Positions 44,861 to 52,870 of a stretch of DNA of 64,000 bases are shown here, piece by piece. The position numbers were made by a program, and so were the translations under genes. Position 1 is the stretch's first letter. Each line of letters starts with the position of its first letter. The stretch covers positions 98,228 to 162,227 of the forward strand of contig JAGOBF010000006.1 of NCBI GenBank assembly GCA_017983515.1, given 5' to 3'. Source of the DNA: Promineifilum sp. Its GTDB lineage: Bacteria > Chloroflexota > Anaerolineae > Promineifilales > Promineifilaceae. The notes under the pieces are model-generated. The model worked only from the letters and a program-made list of their open reading frames with translations, ran no database searches and had not been told where the DNA came from.

Positions 44861-45766
44861 ATGCCATCAATGACCAATCCCACCCCCGTTTGCGACTACG
44901 AAGGCTCCGACTATCGCGCCCGCTTCTGGGACAATCAGGGCCGTGACTACGAAGACCAGGCCGAGCGCGTCGCCTTGCGCCGGCTGATGCCCTCCCACGG
45001 CCGGACGCTACTCGACGTCGGCGCGGGTTTCGGCCGCCTGGCCGATGAATACAGGGGCTACCAGCGCGTCGTCCTCTTCGACTACTCCCGCTCCCTGTTG
45101 CGCGAGGCCCAGGAACATCTGGGCGGCGACTCACGCTTCGTTTTCGTCGCCGGCAACTGGTACGACATGCCCTTCGTCGACGGCCTGTTTGATACGTTGG
45201 TACAGGTGCGCACCCTCCACCACGCCGCCGACGCCCCGGCCCTGTTCCGCGAGCTGGCCCGCGTCGCCCGGCCGCGGGCCGCCTACGTGCTGGAATTCGC
45301 CAGCAAGCACAACCTCAAGGCCATGTTGCGCTATGGCCTGCGGCGGCAGGCATGGTCGCCTTTCGACCCGGAACCGGTGGAATTTGTCGACCTCAACTTC
45401 GACTTTCATCCGGCCTGGATTCGCCAACAGCTGCTGGCCGGTGGGTTCACGCCCGGAGATATGCTGACCACCTCCCACTTTCGCTTCGCGCCGCTCAAGC
45501 GGCTGGTGCCTACCGGCTGGCTGGTCTCGCTCGACGCCGCCATTCAGCGCACCGGTGACAGGTGGCAGTTGACGCCCAGCGTCTTCGTCCAGAGCACGCT
45601 GACCATGCCGCACACGGCCGCGCCAAACGACGCTTTCTTTGCCTGCCCCGCCTGCCGCACCCCGCTGGGCGAACCGGTCCAGAGCGAATTAATCTGCGCC
45701 AACCCCGCCTGCGGCCGCCGCTGGCGCGTCGAGAAGGGCCTGTATGACTTCAAGGAACCCGTCTGA
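44861..45766 (+). CDS. SAM-dependent methyltransferase with Trm112-like C-terminal zinc domain
   Basis: About 301 residues; start ATG 44861 (44870 also possible). Class I methyltransferase: TLLDVGAGFGRLADEYRGYQ (SAM motif I), VVLFDYSRSLLREAQEHL, GNWYDMPFVDGLFDTLVQVR, LHHAADAPALFRELARVARP. The last 45 residues are a separate zinc domain: FFACPACRTPLGEPVQSELI and CANPACGRRWRVEKGLYDF, the Trm112/UPF0434 pattern. In other organisms Trm112 is a separate small activator of methyltransferases; here it is fused. The substrate is unknown. The penicillin acylase gene starts inside its 3' end (23-base overlap). Confidence 0.85.
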   Translation: MPSMTNPTPVCDYEGSDYRARFWDNQGRDYEDQAERVALRRLMPSHGRTLLDVGAGFGRLADEYRGYQRVVLFDYSRSLLREAQEHLGGDSRFVFVAGNWYDMPFVDGLFDTLVQVRTLHHAADAPALFRELARVARPRAAYVLEFASKHNLKAMLRYGLRRQAWSPFDPEPVEFVDLNFDFHPAWIRQQLLAGGFTPGDMLTTSHFRFAPLKRLVPTGWLVSLDAAIQRTGDRWQLTPSVFVQSTLTMPHTAAPNDAFFACPACRTPLGEPVQSELICANPACGRRWRVEKGLYDFKEPV

Positions 45767-48182
45767 CGATCACCTGCCCGCGGGCTTGCTGGCTCTGCCC
45801 GTGGCGGCTGCCGCGGCCGTGCTCAGTGTGACCGTCGCCGCCCGCCGCCTCATGCGCCGCCCTGTGCCCGCGCCCAGTGGCCGGCTGACCTGTCAGGGGC
45901 TTCACCAGCCGGCGGAGATCATCCGCGACGAATGGGGCGTCCCCCATATCTACGCCGCCAACGACCACGACCTCTTTTTTGCCCAAGGCTTCACCCATGC
46001 CCAGGATCGGCTGTTCCAGATGGATCTCAACCGCCGTGTCGGGTTGGGCCGTCTGGCCGAGATTATGGGGCCGCCGGGCGTGTCTATGGACAAATTCGCC
46101 CGCTATCTGGGCTGGCCGCGCGCCGCGCGAGCCCAAGTGTCGGCCACCGACGAGGCCACGGCGGCGATCATCGCCGCCTATTCAGCGGGCGTCAACACTT
46201 TCATCGCCACCCAGCCGCTTCCGGCCGAGTTCAAGGTGCTGGCCTATCGCCCCGAGCCGTGGGACGCGCCGGCCATGAGCGCCTGGGCCACCGTGCTCGC
46301 CTGGGGTCTGTCATGCAATTGGGAGACGGAGCTGCTGCGCGCCTGGCTGCTGGATGAACTGGGGCCGGAGCGCGCGGCCGACCTGACGCCCGTCTACGCC
46401 GCCGATCACGCCACGACCTTGCCCGATGAGCAGGTAGGCCGGCGGCTGGCGGAAAGCCTGCTGGGCGCTTTTCGTGAAACGGTCACGCATGGCCCGGTTG
46501 GCGCGCCGATCTTCGGGCAAGGGCTGGGCAGCAACAACTGGGTCGTCGGCGGCGCGCGCACCGCCAGCGGGCGGCCGCAACTGGCTAACGATCCCCACCT
46601 GCCGCCCGTTTTTCCCACCATCTGGTACGCCAACCACCTGTGCGGCGGCAACTACCACGTCACCGGCTTCACGCTGCCCGGCGTCCCCGGCGTCGCCATC
46701 GGCCACAATGAGCGCTGCGCCTGGGGGCTGACCAACGCCTTTCCCGACATCCAGGACATCTACATCGAACGCTTCGACCCCCAGGCCCCCGGGCGATATG
46801 AGGTCAACGGCCAATGGCAAGCGGCCGAAGTGACTGAGGAAAGCATCGCCGTGCGCGGTCTGCGCGACGTCCACATTACCGTCCGGGCCACCCGCCACGG
46901 CCCCGTGTTCTCCGACATCCTGCCCGGCGACCACGCCGATCTGTCTTACAACTGGACGCAGTTCCACGGCGGCAATCATTTGCGCTCGGTTCTGGCCGTC
47001 AATCGGGCGACGGATTGGCCAAGCTTTCACGAAGCGTTGCGCCACTGGTCGTTTCCCAGCCAGAACGTGGTTTTTGCCGGCGTCGACGACACCATCGCCT
47101 ACGCCATGCCCGGCCTGGTGCCGCGGCGACGCGCGGGCAACGGGCTATCTCCAGTTCCCGGCTGGATCGATGACTTCGAGTGGGACGGATTCATCCCCTT
47201 CGACGAACTGCCGGTTTACGTTAATCCGGCCGAAGGCTTCATCGCCACGGCCAACAACTGCGTCGCCGGCGACAACTATCCCCACTGGTTGACCGGCGAA
47301 TGGATGCCCGACTATCGCGTCCGCCGCATCCGCCAGCGACTGGCTGAGCACTCGGCCATAACCCTCGATGACCACCGGCAAATTCAGACTGAAACCATCT
47401 CGCTGATGGCCCGGCGCTTTCTGAATAGCGCCTTGCCCCTCGCCGGCGCAGCCAATACGGCCGACCCCCAGCTGCGCGACGCGCTCCAGCGCCTGGCCAA
47501 CTGGAACGGCAACATGGGCGTCGACAGCATCCCGGCCGCGATCTACTTCGGCTGGCAGGTTCACTTCACCCGCGCCGCCGTGGCCCAGGCCGTGGGCCAG
47601 CGTCGAGCCGAGAAGTTGTTCGCCAAAGGCGACTCGATAGGCTTTCCCTACCTGCCGTTCTACGAGATCGGCTACGAGCTGGCTTTGCGCTGGCTGGAAG
47701 GCGACCGGCCGGACTGGATCAGCGACGTGCGGCCGCTGTTGTTACCCGCCTTGCGCCAAACGCTCGACGTGCTGCGCCATGAGTTCGGCCCCGATCCGGC
47801 CGGCTGGACGTGGGGGCGCGTCCATCGGATAGCGTTTGAGCACGAGATGGCGCGTATTCCCGGCATCGGCCGCCTGTGGAAGCCGGTCACCATCCCCGCC
47901 GCAGGCGACGGCTATACGATCAACCAGAGCGACCTGCCGCCCCACTTCCCGCCCGGCCCGTCGACCGTCATCGCCAGTTGCCGGCTCATTATCGACGTCG
48001 GCGCGTGGGATGAGTGTCTGGCGGCGCTGCCCGGCGGTCAGTCGGGCCACCCGGCCAGCCCCCATTACCAGGATCGTATCGGTGAATGGCAAGCGGGCCG
48101 CTACTTCCCGCTGCTCTTCTCGCGCGACAAAGTGGCGGCCGCGGCCCGGGGGACGTGGACGCTGGCCCCGGAAACCCCATAA
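45744..48182 (+). CDS. Penicillin acylase family Ntn-hydrolase
   Basis: 812 residues. An N-terminal hydrophobic segment (ALPVAAAAAVLSVTVAARRL) anchors or exports the protein. Alpha-chain region: IIRDEWGVPHIYAANDHDLF and AQGFTHAQDRLFQMDLNRRV. The autocatalytic junction and catalytic Ser are in FGQGLGSNNWVVGGARTASG (Ser at the start of the beta chain, about residue 261), and NDPHLPPVFPTIWY follows. The beta chain carries HNERCAWGLTNAFPDIQDIY and a C-terminal FEHEMARIPGIGR-GDGYTINQSDLPPHF region. It may hydrolyse N-acyl-homoserine lactones, cyclic amides or beta-lactam side chains. ATG 45744 lies inside the preceding gene, so translation is coupled. Confidence 0.92.
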   Translation: MTSRNPSDDHLPAGLLALPVAAAAAVLSVTVAARRLMRRPVPAPSGRLTCQGLHQPAEIIRDEWGVPHIYAANDHDLFFAQGFTHAQDRLFQMDLNRRVGLGRLAEIMGPPGVSMDKFARYLGWPRAARAQVSATDEATAAIIAAYSAGVNTFIATQPLPAEFKVLAYRPEPWDAPAMSAWATVLAWGLSCNWETELLRAWLLDELGPERAADLTPVYAADHATTLPDEQVGRRLAESLLGAFRETVTHGPVGAPIFGQGLGSNNWVVGGARTASGRPQLANDPHLPPVFPTIWYANHLCGGNYHVTGFTLPGVPGVAIGHNERCAWGLTNAFPDIQDIYIERFDPQAPGRYEVNGQWQAAEVTEESIAVRGLRDVHITVRATRHGPVFSDILPGDHADLSYNWTQFHGGNHLRSVLAVNRATDWPSFHEALRHWSFPSQNVVFAGVDDTIAYAMPGLVPRRRAGNGLSPVPGWIDDFEWDGFIPFDELPVYVNPAEGFIATANNCVAGDNYPHWLTGEWMPDYRVRRIRQRLAEHSAITLDDHRQIQTETISLMARRFLNSALPLAGAANTADPQLRDALQRLANWNGNMGVDSIPAAIYFGWQVHFTRAAVAQAVGQRRAEKLFAKGDSIGFPYLPFYEIGYELALRWLEGDRPDWISDVRPLLLPALRQTLDVLRHEFGPDPAGWTWGRVHRIAFEHEMARIPGIGRLWKPVTIPAAGDGYTINQSDLPPHFPPGPSTVIASCRLIIDVGAWDECLAALPGGQSGHPASPHYQDRIGEWQAGRYFPLLFSRDKVAAAARGTWTLAPETP

Positions 48183-48242
48183 TCTGGCGCGGCCGCACGC
48201 GCTCCTTGCCCGTGCCGGCGCTTGCTCTACAATACGCAGTGC

Positions 48243-48980
48243 ATGAGCAAACATACCTTCCTGCGTGTCATCCGCGCCATCGCTCGTCTGGTGCTGGGCG
48301 TCATCGCCCACATCGAGATCGTCGGCACTCTCGACTATCGATCGGGTGGCTTTATCATCGTCGGCAATCACGTCGGCCGTCTGGAGGCTTTTCTGGTCAT
48401 GCTGCTGGCCGAGCGCGACGATATCGTCCTCATCCTGGCCGAAAAGTACCGGAAATACGCCTTTTGGCGCTACATCGCCCGCAAAGTCGACGCCATCTGG
48501 GTCAATCGTTTCGACGCCGACTTCGCCGCCCTGCGCACCGTCCTCAAGCGGCTGGAGAAAGGCGAGGTGCTGGCCGTGGCCCCGGAGGGCACGCGCAGCC
48601 CCACGGCGACGCTGCTGCCCGGCAAGCCCGGCGCGGCCTATCTGGCCGCCAAATCCGGCCTGTCGATCATTCCCATCGGCATCGTCGGCACGGAAGACGC
48701 TGTGGTCAAGCAGCGACTGAAGCGCCTGCAACGGCTGTCCATAGTCGCCCGCGTCGGCCAGCCGTACCGCCTGCCGCTCATGCCCAAGAAAGGGCGCGAC
48801 GAATGGCTGCTGGCCCAGACCGACGACATGATGTGCCGCATCGCCGCCCTGCTGCCGCCCGACCATCGCGGCGTCTACGCCGACCACCCCCGCCTGCACG
48901 AGTTGCTGCGGGAACAAGGCAGTCCGTTCCCCGAAGATCAGACCCACGGCGCACCCATAGCGCCATTCGCGGCCGATTGA
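48243..48980 (+). CDS. 1-acyl-sn-glycerol-3-phosphate acyltransferase (PlsC family)
   Basis: About 245 residues from ATG 48243. Motif I reads IVGNHVGRLEAFLVML: the catalytic pair is H-x4-E in place of the usual H-x4-D. Motif II-like DAIWVNRFDADFAALR and motif III VAPEGTRSPTATLLPGKPGA (EGTRS intact) and motif IV LSIIPIGIVGTE are present. Acylates lysophosphatidate in phospholipid synthesis, or another lysolipid. Membrane-associated. It follows the penicillin acylase gene by 60 bases, on the same strand. Confidence 0.87.
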   Translation: MSKHTFLRVIRAIARLVLGVIAHIEIVGTLDYRSGGFIIVGNHVGRLEAFLVMLLAERDDIVLILAEKYRKYAFWRYIARKVDAIWVNRFDADFAALRTVLKRLEKGEVLAVAPEGTRSPTATLLPGKPGAAYLAAKSGLSIIPIGIVGTEDAVVKQRLKRLQRLSIVARVGQPYRLPLMPKKGRDEWLLAQTDDMMCRIAALLPPDHRGVYADHPRLHELLREQGSPFPEDQTHGAPIAPFAAD

Positions 48981-49083
48981 CGTGGCTTAGGACGCTATCC
49001 ACATCCAAGCCGCGCGCATCCGCCTGATGCCTGTCCTCCACGTTCCATTTCTTCTTCTGCTGCCCATCGCGTATCATTGACCC

Positions 49084-50253
49084 ATGCGTATCGTCATGGT
49101 CGGCCCGTTTGGGATGCACCCCAAGCAAACCATGCGCAGCCGGGCGCTGGGGCTGGCGCGGCCGCTTGTGGCCCGCGGCCACACGGTGCGGCTGATCATG
49201 CCGCCCTGGGACACGCCGGCCGAGGCCGGCCGCATGTGGGCCGAAGACGGTGTCGAGCTGCGCTATGTCCCCCTGCGCGGCGGCACGCTGGGCATCACCC
49301 GAAGGCTGATCCACGAAACGCTGGACTGGCAGCCCGACGTCGTCCACTGCTTCAAGCCCAAAGCCTACAGCGGCCTTGTCGCCGAATGGCTGTGGCGCTT
49401 CCATAGCCGGCGCATTCGCCTCGTCATGGATAGCGACGACTGGGAAGGAGTGGGCGGCTGGAACGACGTCGCCCCCTACACGCCGCTGCAAAAGCGCTTC
49501 TTCGCCCGCCAGGAACGCTACGGCCTGACCCACGCCCACGCCGTCACCGTCGCCAGCCGTACGCTGCAGAGCCTGGCCTGGAGTCTGGGCGTGCCCCACG
49601 AGCGGGTCGTCTACGTGCCCAACGGGCCGGGCATTCCACTCGACGAGGTTTCGCCGCAGGAACGCGCCGCTGCCCGCGCCCGGCTGGGCCTGGGCGAGCG
49701 GCCGGCCGTCCTGGTCTACAGCCGCCTGTTCGAGTTCGACACGACCCGGCTGGTTGATGTGTTAATGGGCATTCGCGCTGTTGTGCCCGGCGTGGCCGTG
49801 CTGCTGGTCGGTGCGGGCCTGTATGAAGCCGACAGCGCCCGCTTCCGCGAGCAGCTAAGCGCCGCCGGGCTGCTGGAGGCGGTGGTCGATGCCGGCTGGG
49901 TGGAACTGGCGCAACTGCCGGCGACGCTGGCGGCGGCCGGCGTGGGCCTCTACTTGATGGACGACACCTTGCTCAACCGCACCAAGTGCCCGGTCAAGCT
50001 GGCCGATATGCTGGCCGCTGGCGTGCCCGTCGTGGCCGAGGCGGTTGGGCAGACGCCGGAGTACCTGCGCGACGGCCGCACCGGGGCGCTGCGCGAGACG
50101 GGCGACGTGGCCGGGCTGGTCGCGGCGACGGTGGCGCTGTTGGATGATCCGGCGGCGCGGGCCAGGATGGGGACGGCGGCGGCAGCGGATATACGGGCGC
50201 GCTTTAGCTGGGAACGGCTGGCGGCAATAGCGGCCGAGACGTACGCCGGCTAG
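49084..50253 (+). CDS. Glycosyltransferase family 4 (GT-B)
   Basis: 389 residues. N-terminal Rossmann half begins VMVGPFGMHPKQTMRSRALG, a GT4 type start. VVHCFKPKAYSGLVAEWLWR and VMDSDDWEGVGGWNDVAPYT sit in the acceptor half, and RVVYVPNGPGIPLDEVSPQE leads into the C-terminal half. The nucleotide-sugar site is near GVGLYLMDDTLLNRTKCPVKL, ADMLAAGVPVVAEAVGQTPE, the last with the GT4 E-x7-E motif altered (KCPVKLADML at the first Glu position). It likely transfers a sugar to a surface glycan or glycolipid. Its stop overlaps the convergent CadD gene by 4 bases. Confidence 0.85.
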   Translation: MRIVMVGPFGMHPKQTMRSRALGLARPLVARGHTVRLIMPPWDTPAEAGRMWAEDGVELRYVPLRGGTLGITRRLIHETLDWQPDVVHCFKPKAYSGLVAEWLWRFHSRRIRLVMDSDDWEGVGGWNDVAPYTPLQKRFFARQERYGLTHAHAVTVASRTLQSLAWSLGVPHERVVYVPNGPGIPLDEVSPQERAAARARLGLGERPAVLVYSRLFEFDTTRLVDVLMGIRAVVPGVAVLLVGAGLYEADSARFREQLSAAGLLEAVVDAGWVELAQLPATLAAAGVGLYLMDDTLLNRTKCPVKLADMLAAGVPVVAEAVGQTPEYLRDGRTGALRETGDVAGLVAATVALLDDPAARARMGTAAAADIRARFSWERLAAIAAETYAG

Positions 50254-50849
50254 AGGACGAACGCTTCAAACAGGATAGCTATCCCCAGGCCGATCAGCGC
50301 ATAGGGAAATACCGCGCGGCCGATCCGCTGCACACGCCCGGCCAGGACCGACCGCCGGGCCAGGTAGAGCGCCGCGAAGAGCCATACGGCCAGCGCCCCG
50401 GCGAAGACGATCAGCAAAACGGCCGTCTGCCCGGGCGTGCGCACGGCAAACAGCGGTGTATAGACGCCGATGTTGTCGCCGCCATTCGCCAACGTCACGC
50501 CGGCCACGGCCGCCGTTCGCTGCCAGCCTGGCCTGTCGCCGCTGACGGCCGTCTGCAGCGTGGAGCTTTCGCCCTCCCGGCCGCGGCGATGGTCAACCAG
50601 CGCGCGCAGACCGATGGCGACAGGCAACAGCCCCAGCAACCCCGCCCAGCTGTCCGGCACGGCCAGCGCCAGCGACGCACCCAGTAGGCTGATGAGCACC
50701 AGCAAGCCCATGCCAAGCGCCTGCCCGGCGAATATGTGGCGAATTCGATAGCGGCCGTCACCGAAAAACAGCAGAAGTAGCAGGCTGTCATCGATATTCG
50801 TCGCGGCAAAGGCGGTGATGCCCAGGGCGATGAGAGGTAACCCATCCAT
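50250..50849 (-). CDS. CadD-family cadmium resistance/efflux-like transporter
   Basis: About 199 residues from ATG 50849. Five to six membrane segments. The family signature FAATNIDDSLLLLLFFGDGR (NIDD motif) opens the protein, then GQALGMGLLVLISLLGA, WAGLLGLLPVAIGLRALVDH, and the second half-site TLANGGDNIGVYTPLFA (NGGDN). These two acidic pairs probably bind the cation. Family members of Gram-positive bacteria export Cd2+ or quaternary ions. No metal regulator gene is adjacent. No good ribosome site was seen, so the start is tentative. Confidence 0.85.
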   Translation of the reverse strand: MDGLPLIALGITAFAATNIDDSLLLLLFFGDGRYRIRHIFAGQALGMGLLVLISLLGASLALAVPDSWAGLLGLLPVAIGLRALVDHRRGREGESSTLQTAVSGDRPGWQRTAAVAGVTLANGGDNIGVYTPLFAVRTPGQTAVLLIVFAGALAVWLFAALYLARRSVLAGRVQRIGRAVFPYALIGLGIAILFEAFVL

Positions 50850-50948
50850 ACGGAGCTGGATTTTCGGAATAATGCCGCCGGTTGTCAAGCGGGTTGTGGT
50901 CGGGGGTACTTGCCGTGGCGTTTGTGTCCGAGCCGCAGAGCGCGTCGA

Positions 50949-51404
50949 TTACGCGGATTGGGCAGGTTCGTGGAAGGGATTCACGATGGTCAAGCCCTGA
51001 ATCGCGCGGCCGTGTTGTAGGTCTTCGCTATAGAGCGTGCGACAGCCGCTTTCGATGGCGGCGGCCAGGATGAGGGCATCGTAAAAATGGTAGCCCGTTT
51101 CCTCAATGATGCCCAAGGCGCGATCGATCGTCGTGATAGACGGGAAATAGGAGCACAGCGGCTCCAACACATTTTGCACGTGGCCGCGACACTCCTCGAC
51201 AGTCATAGGCCGTTCGAATTTACGCCGCGCGACGTTGAGAAACTCCTGGACGACCTGGATGCTGATGATCCCCCGGCCGCTCAAAATTGCCTCACGCACC
51301 AACGGCACAGCGATCTGTTGTTTGGCGAGATCGGCTTGGTCAACCGCGTAGATCAGGATATTGGTATCCAGAAAGAAGGTGTCCCCGGTCTCAGCGTCGC
51401 TCAT
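50949..51404 (-). CDS. PIN-domain toxin (VapC family)
   Basis: 151 residues with the four acidic positions of VapC: TFFLDTNILIYAVDQAD near 10-25, IQVVQEFLNVARRK around 50, GYHFYDALILAAAIESGC around 112, and LYSEDLQHGRAI near 130. Mg-dependent RNase. It overlaps the upstream ribbon-helix-helix antitoxin gene by 14 bases, the usual type II arrangement. Start ATG 51402-51404. Confidence 0.93.
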   Translation of the reverse strand: MSDAETGDTFFLDTNILIYAVDQADLAKQQIAVPLVREAILSGRGIISIQVVQEFLNVARRKFERPMTVEECRGHVQNVLEPLCSYFPSITTIDRALGIIEETGYHFYDALILAAAIESGCRTLYSEDLQHGRAIQGLTIVNPFHEPAQSA

Positions 51405-51633
51405 TCATTTCCTCGCGCGTGAACTTCCGGCCGGCGTTGATGTGGGTCATCCGCTTCATCCACTCGTCGTAACGAGCGACAGCCAACCGGCGCTTATCGG
51501 CATCCTTTTCGCGAGTGTATTGTTCCAGCCATTCCCGAAACAGCGCATTGAGCGACGTGTTCTCCATCGCCGCCTGCCGCCGCGCCTCGCGAATAAGGGC
51601 CTCGTCGGCCGAGAGGGTGATGTTTTTGAGCAT
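51391..51633 (-). CDS. Ribbon-helix-helix antitoxin of the VapC pair
   Basis: About 80 residues from ATG 51633. MLKNITLSADEALIREARRQ is the N-terminal strand and first helix of an Arc/CopG fold, followed by AAMENTSLNALFREWLEQY. The C-terminal half is very charged and would bind the toxin. It represses its own operon through the palindrome TAGTGTACACTA just upstream (inference). Confidence 0.85.
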   Translation of the reverse strand: MLKNITLSADEALIREARRQAAMENTSLNALFREWLEQYTREKDADKRRLAVARYDEWMKRMTHINAGRKFTREEMNERR

Positions 51634-51638
51634 GGGCG

Positions 51639-51650
51639 TAGTGTACACTA
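51639..51650 (-). promoter_or_regulatory. Palindromic operator TAGTGTACACTA of the VapBC-like pair
   Basis: Perfect 12-bp palindrome five bases upstream of the antitoxin ATG, with another TAGTGT half-site at 51654-51659. Typical size and place for a ribbon-helix-helix operator. Confidence 0.6.
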
Positions 51651-51706
51651 TTTTAGTGTGGGTATCAATTCAACCTTTTGTACTGATTGATCTTTTTGAT
51701 GAAATC

Positions 51707-51745
51707 ATCTACACTCATAACTCATAATTCATAATTCATACTACC
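51707..51745. repeat. Short AT-rich CATAATT repeats before the AbrB antitoxin
   Basis: ACTCATAACTCATAATTCATAATTCATAC: four units of a CATAATT-like heptamer between two divergent toxin-antitoxin pairs. Meaning unknown. Confidence 0.6.
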
Positions 51746-51765
51746 GATAAATGAGGTTACAAACT

Positions 51766-52065
51766 ATGGGATACGGCCCTTACACGATTCAGGAAAACGG
51801 TCAGGTCACTCTGCCCAAGGAGCTGCGGCGCGAATACGGCTTGGCCAAAGGGGACACCGTCATATTTGAGCGGACAGGCGAAGGCTGGATCGTTCGAAAG
51901 GATGAGCCCGATCCGATGAAGCTTCTGGACGAACTGGGAGAAATTCTGGCCGCGCGCGGAGTGACATTGGATGAGTTGATCGCCTCCGGCCGGGATATTC
52001 GGGGCGAGATCGTTCGTGAGGTGTATGGGCTGGAGCCAATGGATGACAATCCGGATATTCCTTGA
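51766..52065 (+). CDS. AbrB/MazE-type antitoxin (SpoVT-AbrB domain)
   Basis: About 99 residues from ATG 51766 with GAGGT 8 bases upstream. YTIQENGQVTLPKELRREYG and LAKGDTVIFERTGEGWIVRK form the swapped-hairpin AbrB DNA-binding fold. The C-terminal half (MKLLDELGEILAARGVTLDE, LIASGRDIRGEIVREVYGLE) is the toxin-binding part; its end is conserved in antitoxins paired with PIN toxins. It overlaps the following PIN gene by 23 bases. Confidence 0.88.
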   Translation: MGYGPYTIQENGQVTLPKELRREYGLAKGDTVIFERTGEGWIVRKDEPDPMKLLDELGEILAARGVTLDELIASGRDIRGEIVREVYGLEPMDDNPDIP

Positions 52066-52468
52066 CGCTTCTGCACTATTTGCCGCCGCCTATTCATCCA
52101 CGGGCGCGGCGCGGGAATTGCTCCGCCTCAACCTGGAAAAACGTGTTCAACTTATAACCAACCAAATCGCCGTCGAAGAAGCAGAGCGGAACCTGGAACG
52201 CAAAGCGCCAGAAGGCGTCGCCATTTTTTGGGCTATTCTTAATGCTTTTCCAATTGAAGTGCTATCGGCACCCGACCTTGCCGAGATCCAAGCCGCCGGG
52301 GAGTATGTGGTACCCAAAGACGCGCCTATTCTGGCTGGAGCTATCGCATCTGGCGCTGAATATTTGGCGACGTTCGACCGGCAACATCTGATCGGAATAG
52401 ATGTCGGCCGCATCGCGCCAAACCTGGTTATTGCCACGCCGGGGGATATCCTGGGGCAAATTCGCTAG
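52043..52468 (+). CDS. PIN-domain toxin
   Basis: About 141 residues from ATG 52043 (MTIRIFLDASALFAAAYSST, first Asp). VEEAERNLERKAPEG holds the second acidic residue, and DAPILAGAIASGAEYLATFD the third and fourth (Asp near 97 and the Asp in TFD). Paired with the AbrB-type antitoxin upstream. Target RNA unknown. Confidence 0.85.
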   Translation: MTIRIFLDASALFAAAYSSTGAARELLRLNLEKRVQLITNQIAVEEAERNLERKAPEGVAIFWAILNAFPIEVLSAPDLAEIQAAGEYVVPKDAPILAGAIASGAEYLATFDRQHLIGIDVGRIAPNLVIATPGDILGQIR

Positions 52469-52525
52469 CATGCCGACATGGCACGATGGCTCATCTGAAG
52501 GCGTCGCAACAATGGAGATAGAAAC

Positions 52526-52771
52526 ATGACCACCGTCTACACATACACCGAGGCGCGCCAAAGCCTGGCCATGTTGCTGGACAAAGCGGCCCACGAAGGC
52601 GAGGTGCGCATTCGCCGTCGGGACGGCAGCGTCTTCGTCGTCCGGCCCGCGGCGGTGTCCGGGTGGCCACTGGATGTCGAAGGGATCGATCTGGGTATCA
52701 ACCGCGACGAGATACTGGGGTTTATCGCCGAGGGCTGGCGGCATGGCGGGGCAGAACCGAATCCGGATTGA
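52526..52771 (+). CDS. Solitary Phd-like antitoxin
   Basis: 81 residues: TVYTYTEARQSLAMLLDKAA, then EGEVRIRRRDGSVFVVRPAA, the N-terminal fold of Phd/YefM DNA-binding antitoxins. Normally a toxin gene follows within a few bases; here the downstream 100 bases have no ORF and then the opposite-strand SUMF1 gene ends. It may have lost its toxin or act in trans on another pair in this island. Confidence 0.7.
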   Translation: MTTVYTYTEARQSLAMLLDKAAHEGEVRIRRRDGSVFVVRPAAVSGWPLDVEGIDLGINRDEILGFIAEGWRHGGAEPNPD

Positions 52772-52870
52772 ACGGGACCTTTGCGGCCGGACAACGCCTG
52801 CCGGTCTCGCCGCCGGCTGCCGCCCCCGCCGCGGCGCGACTCGCTACCGCTCGCGCGCCGGGAACAGAGA

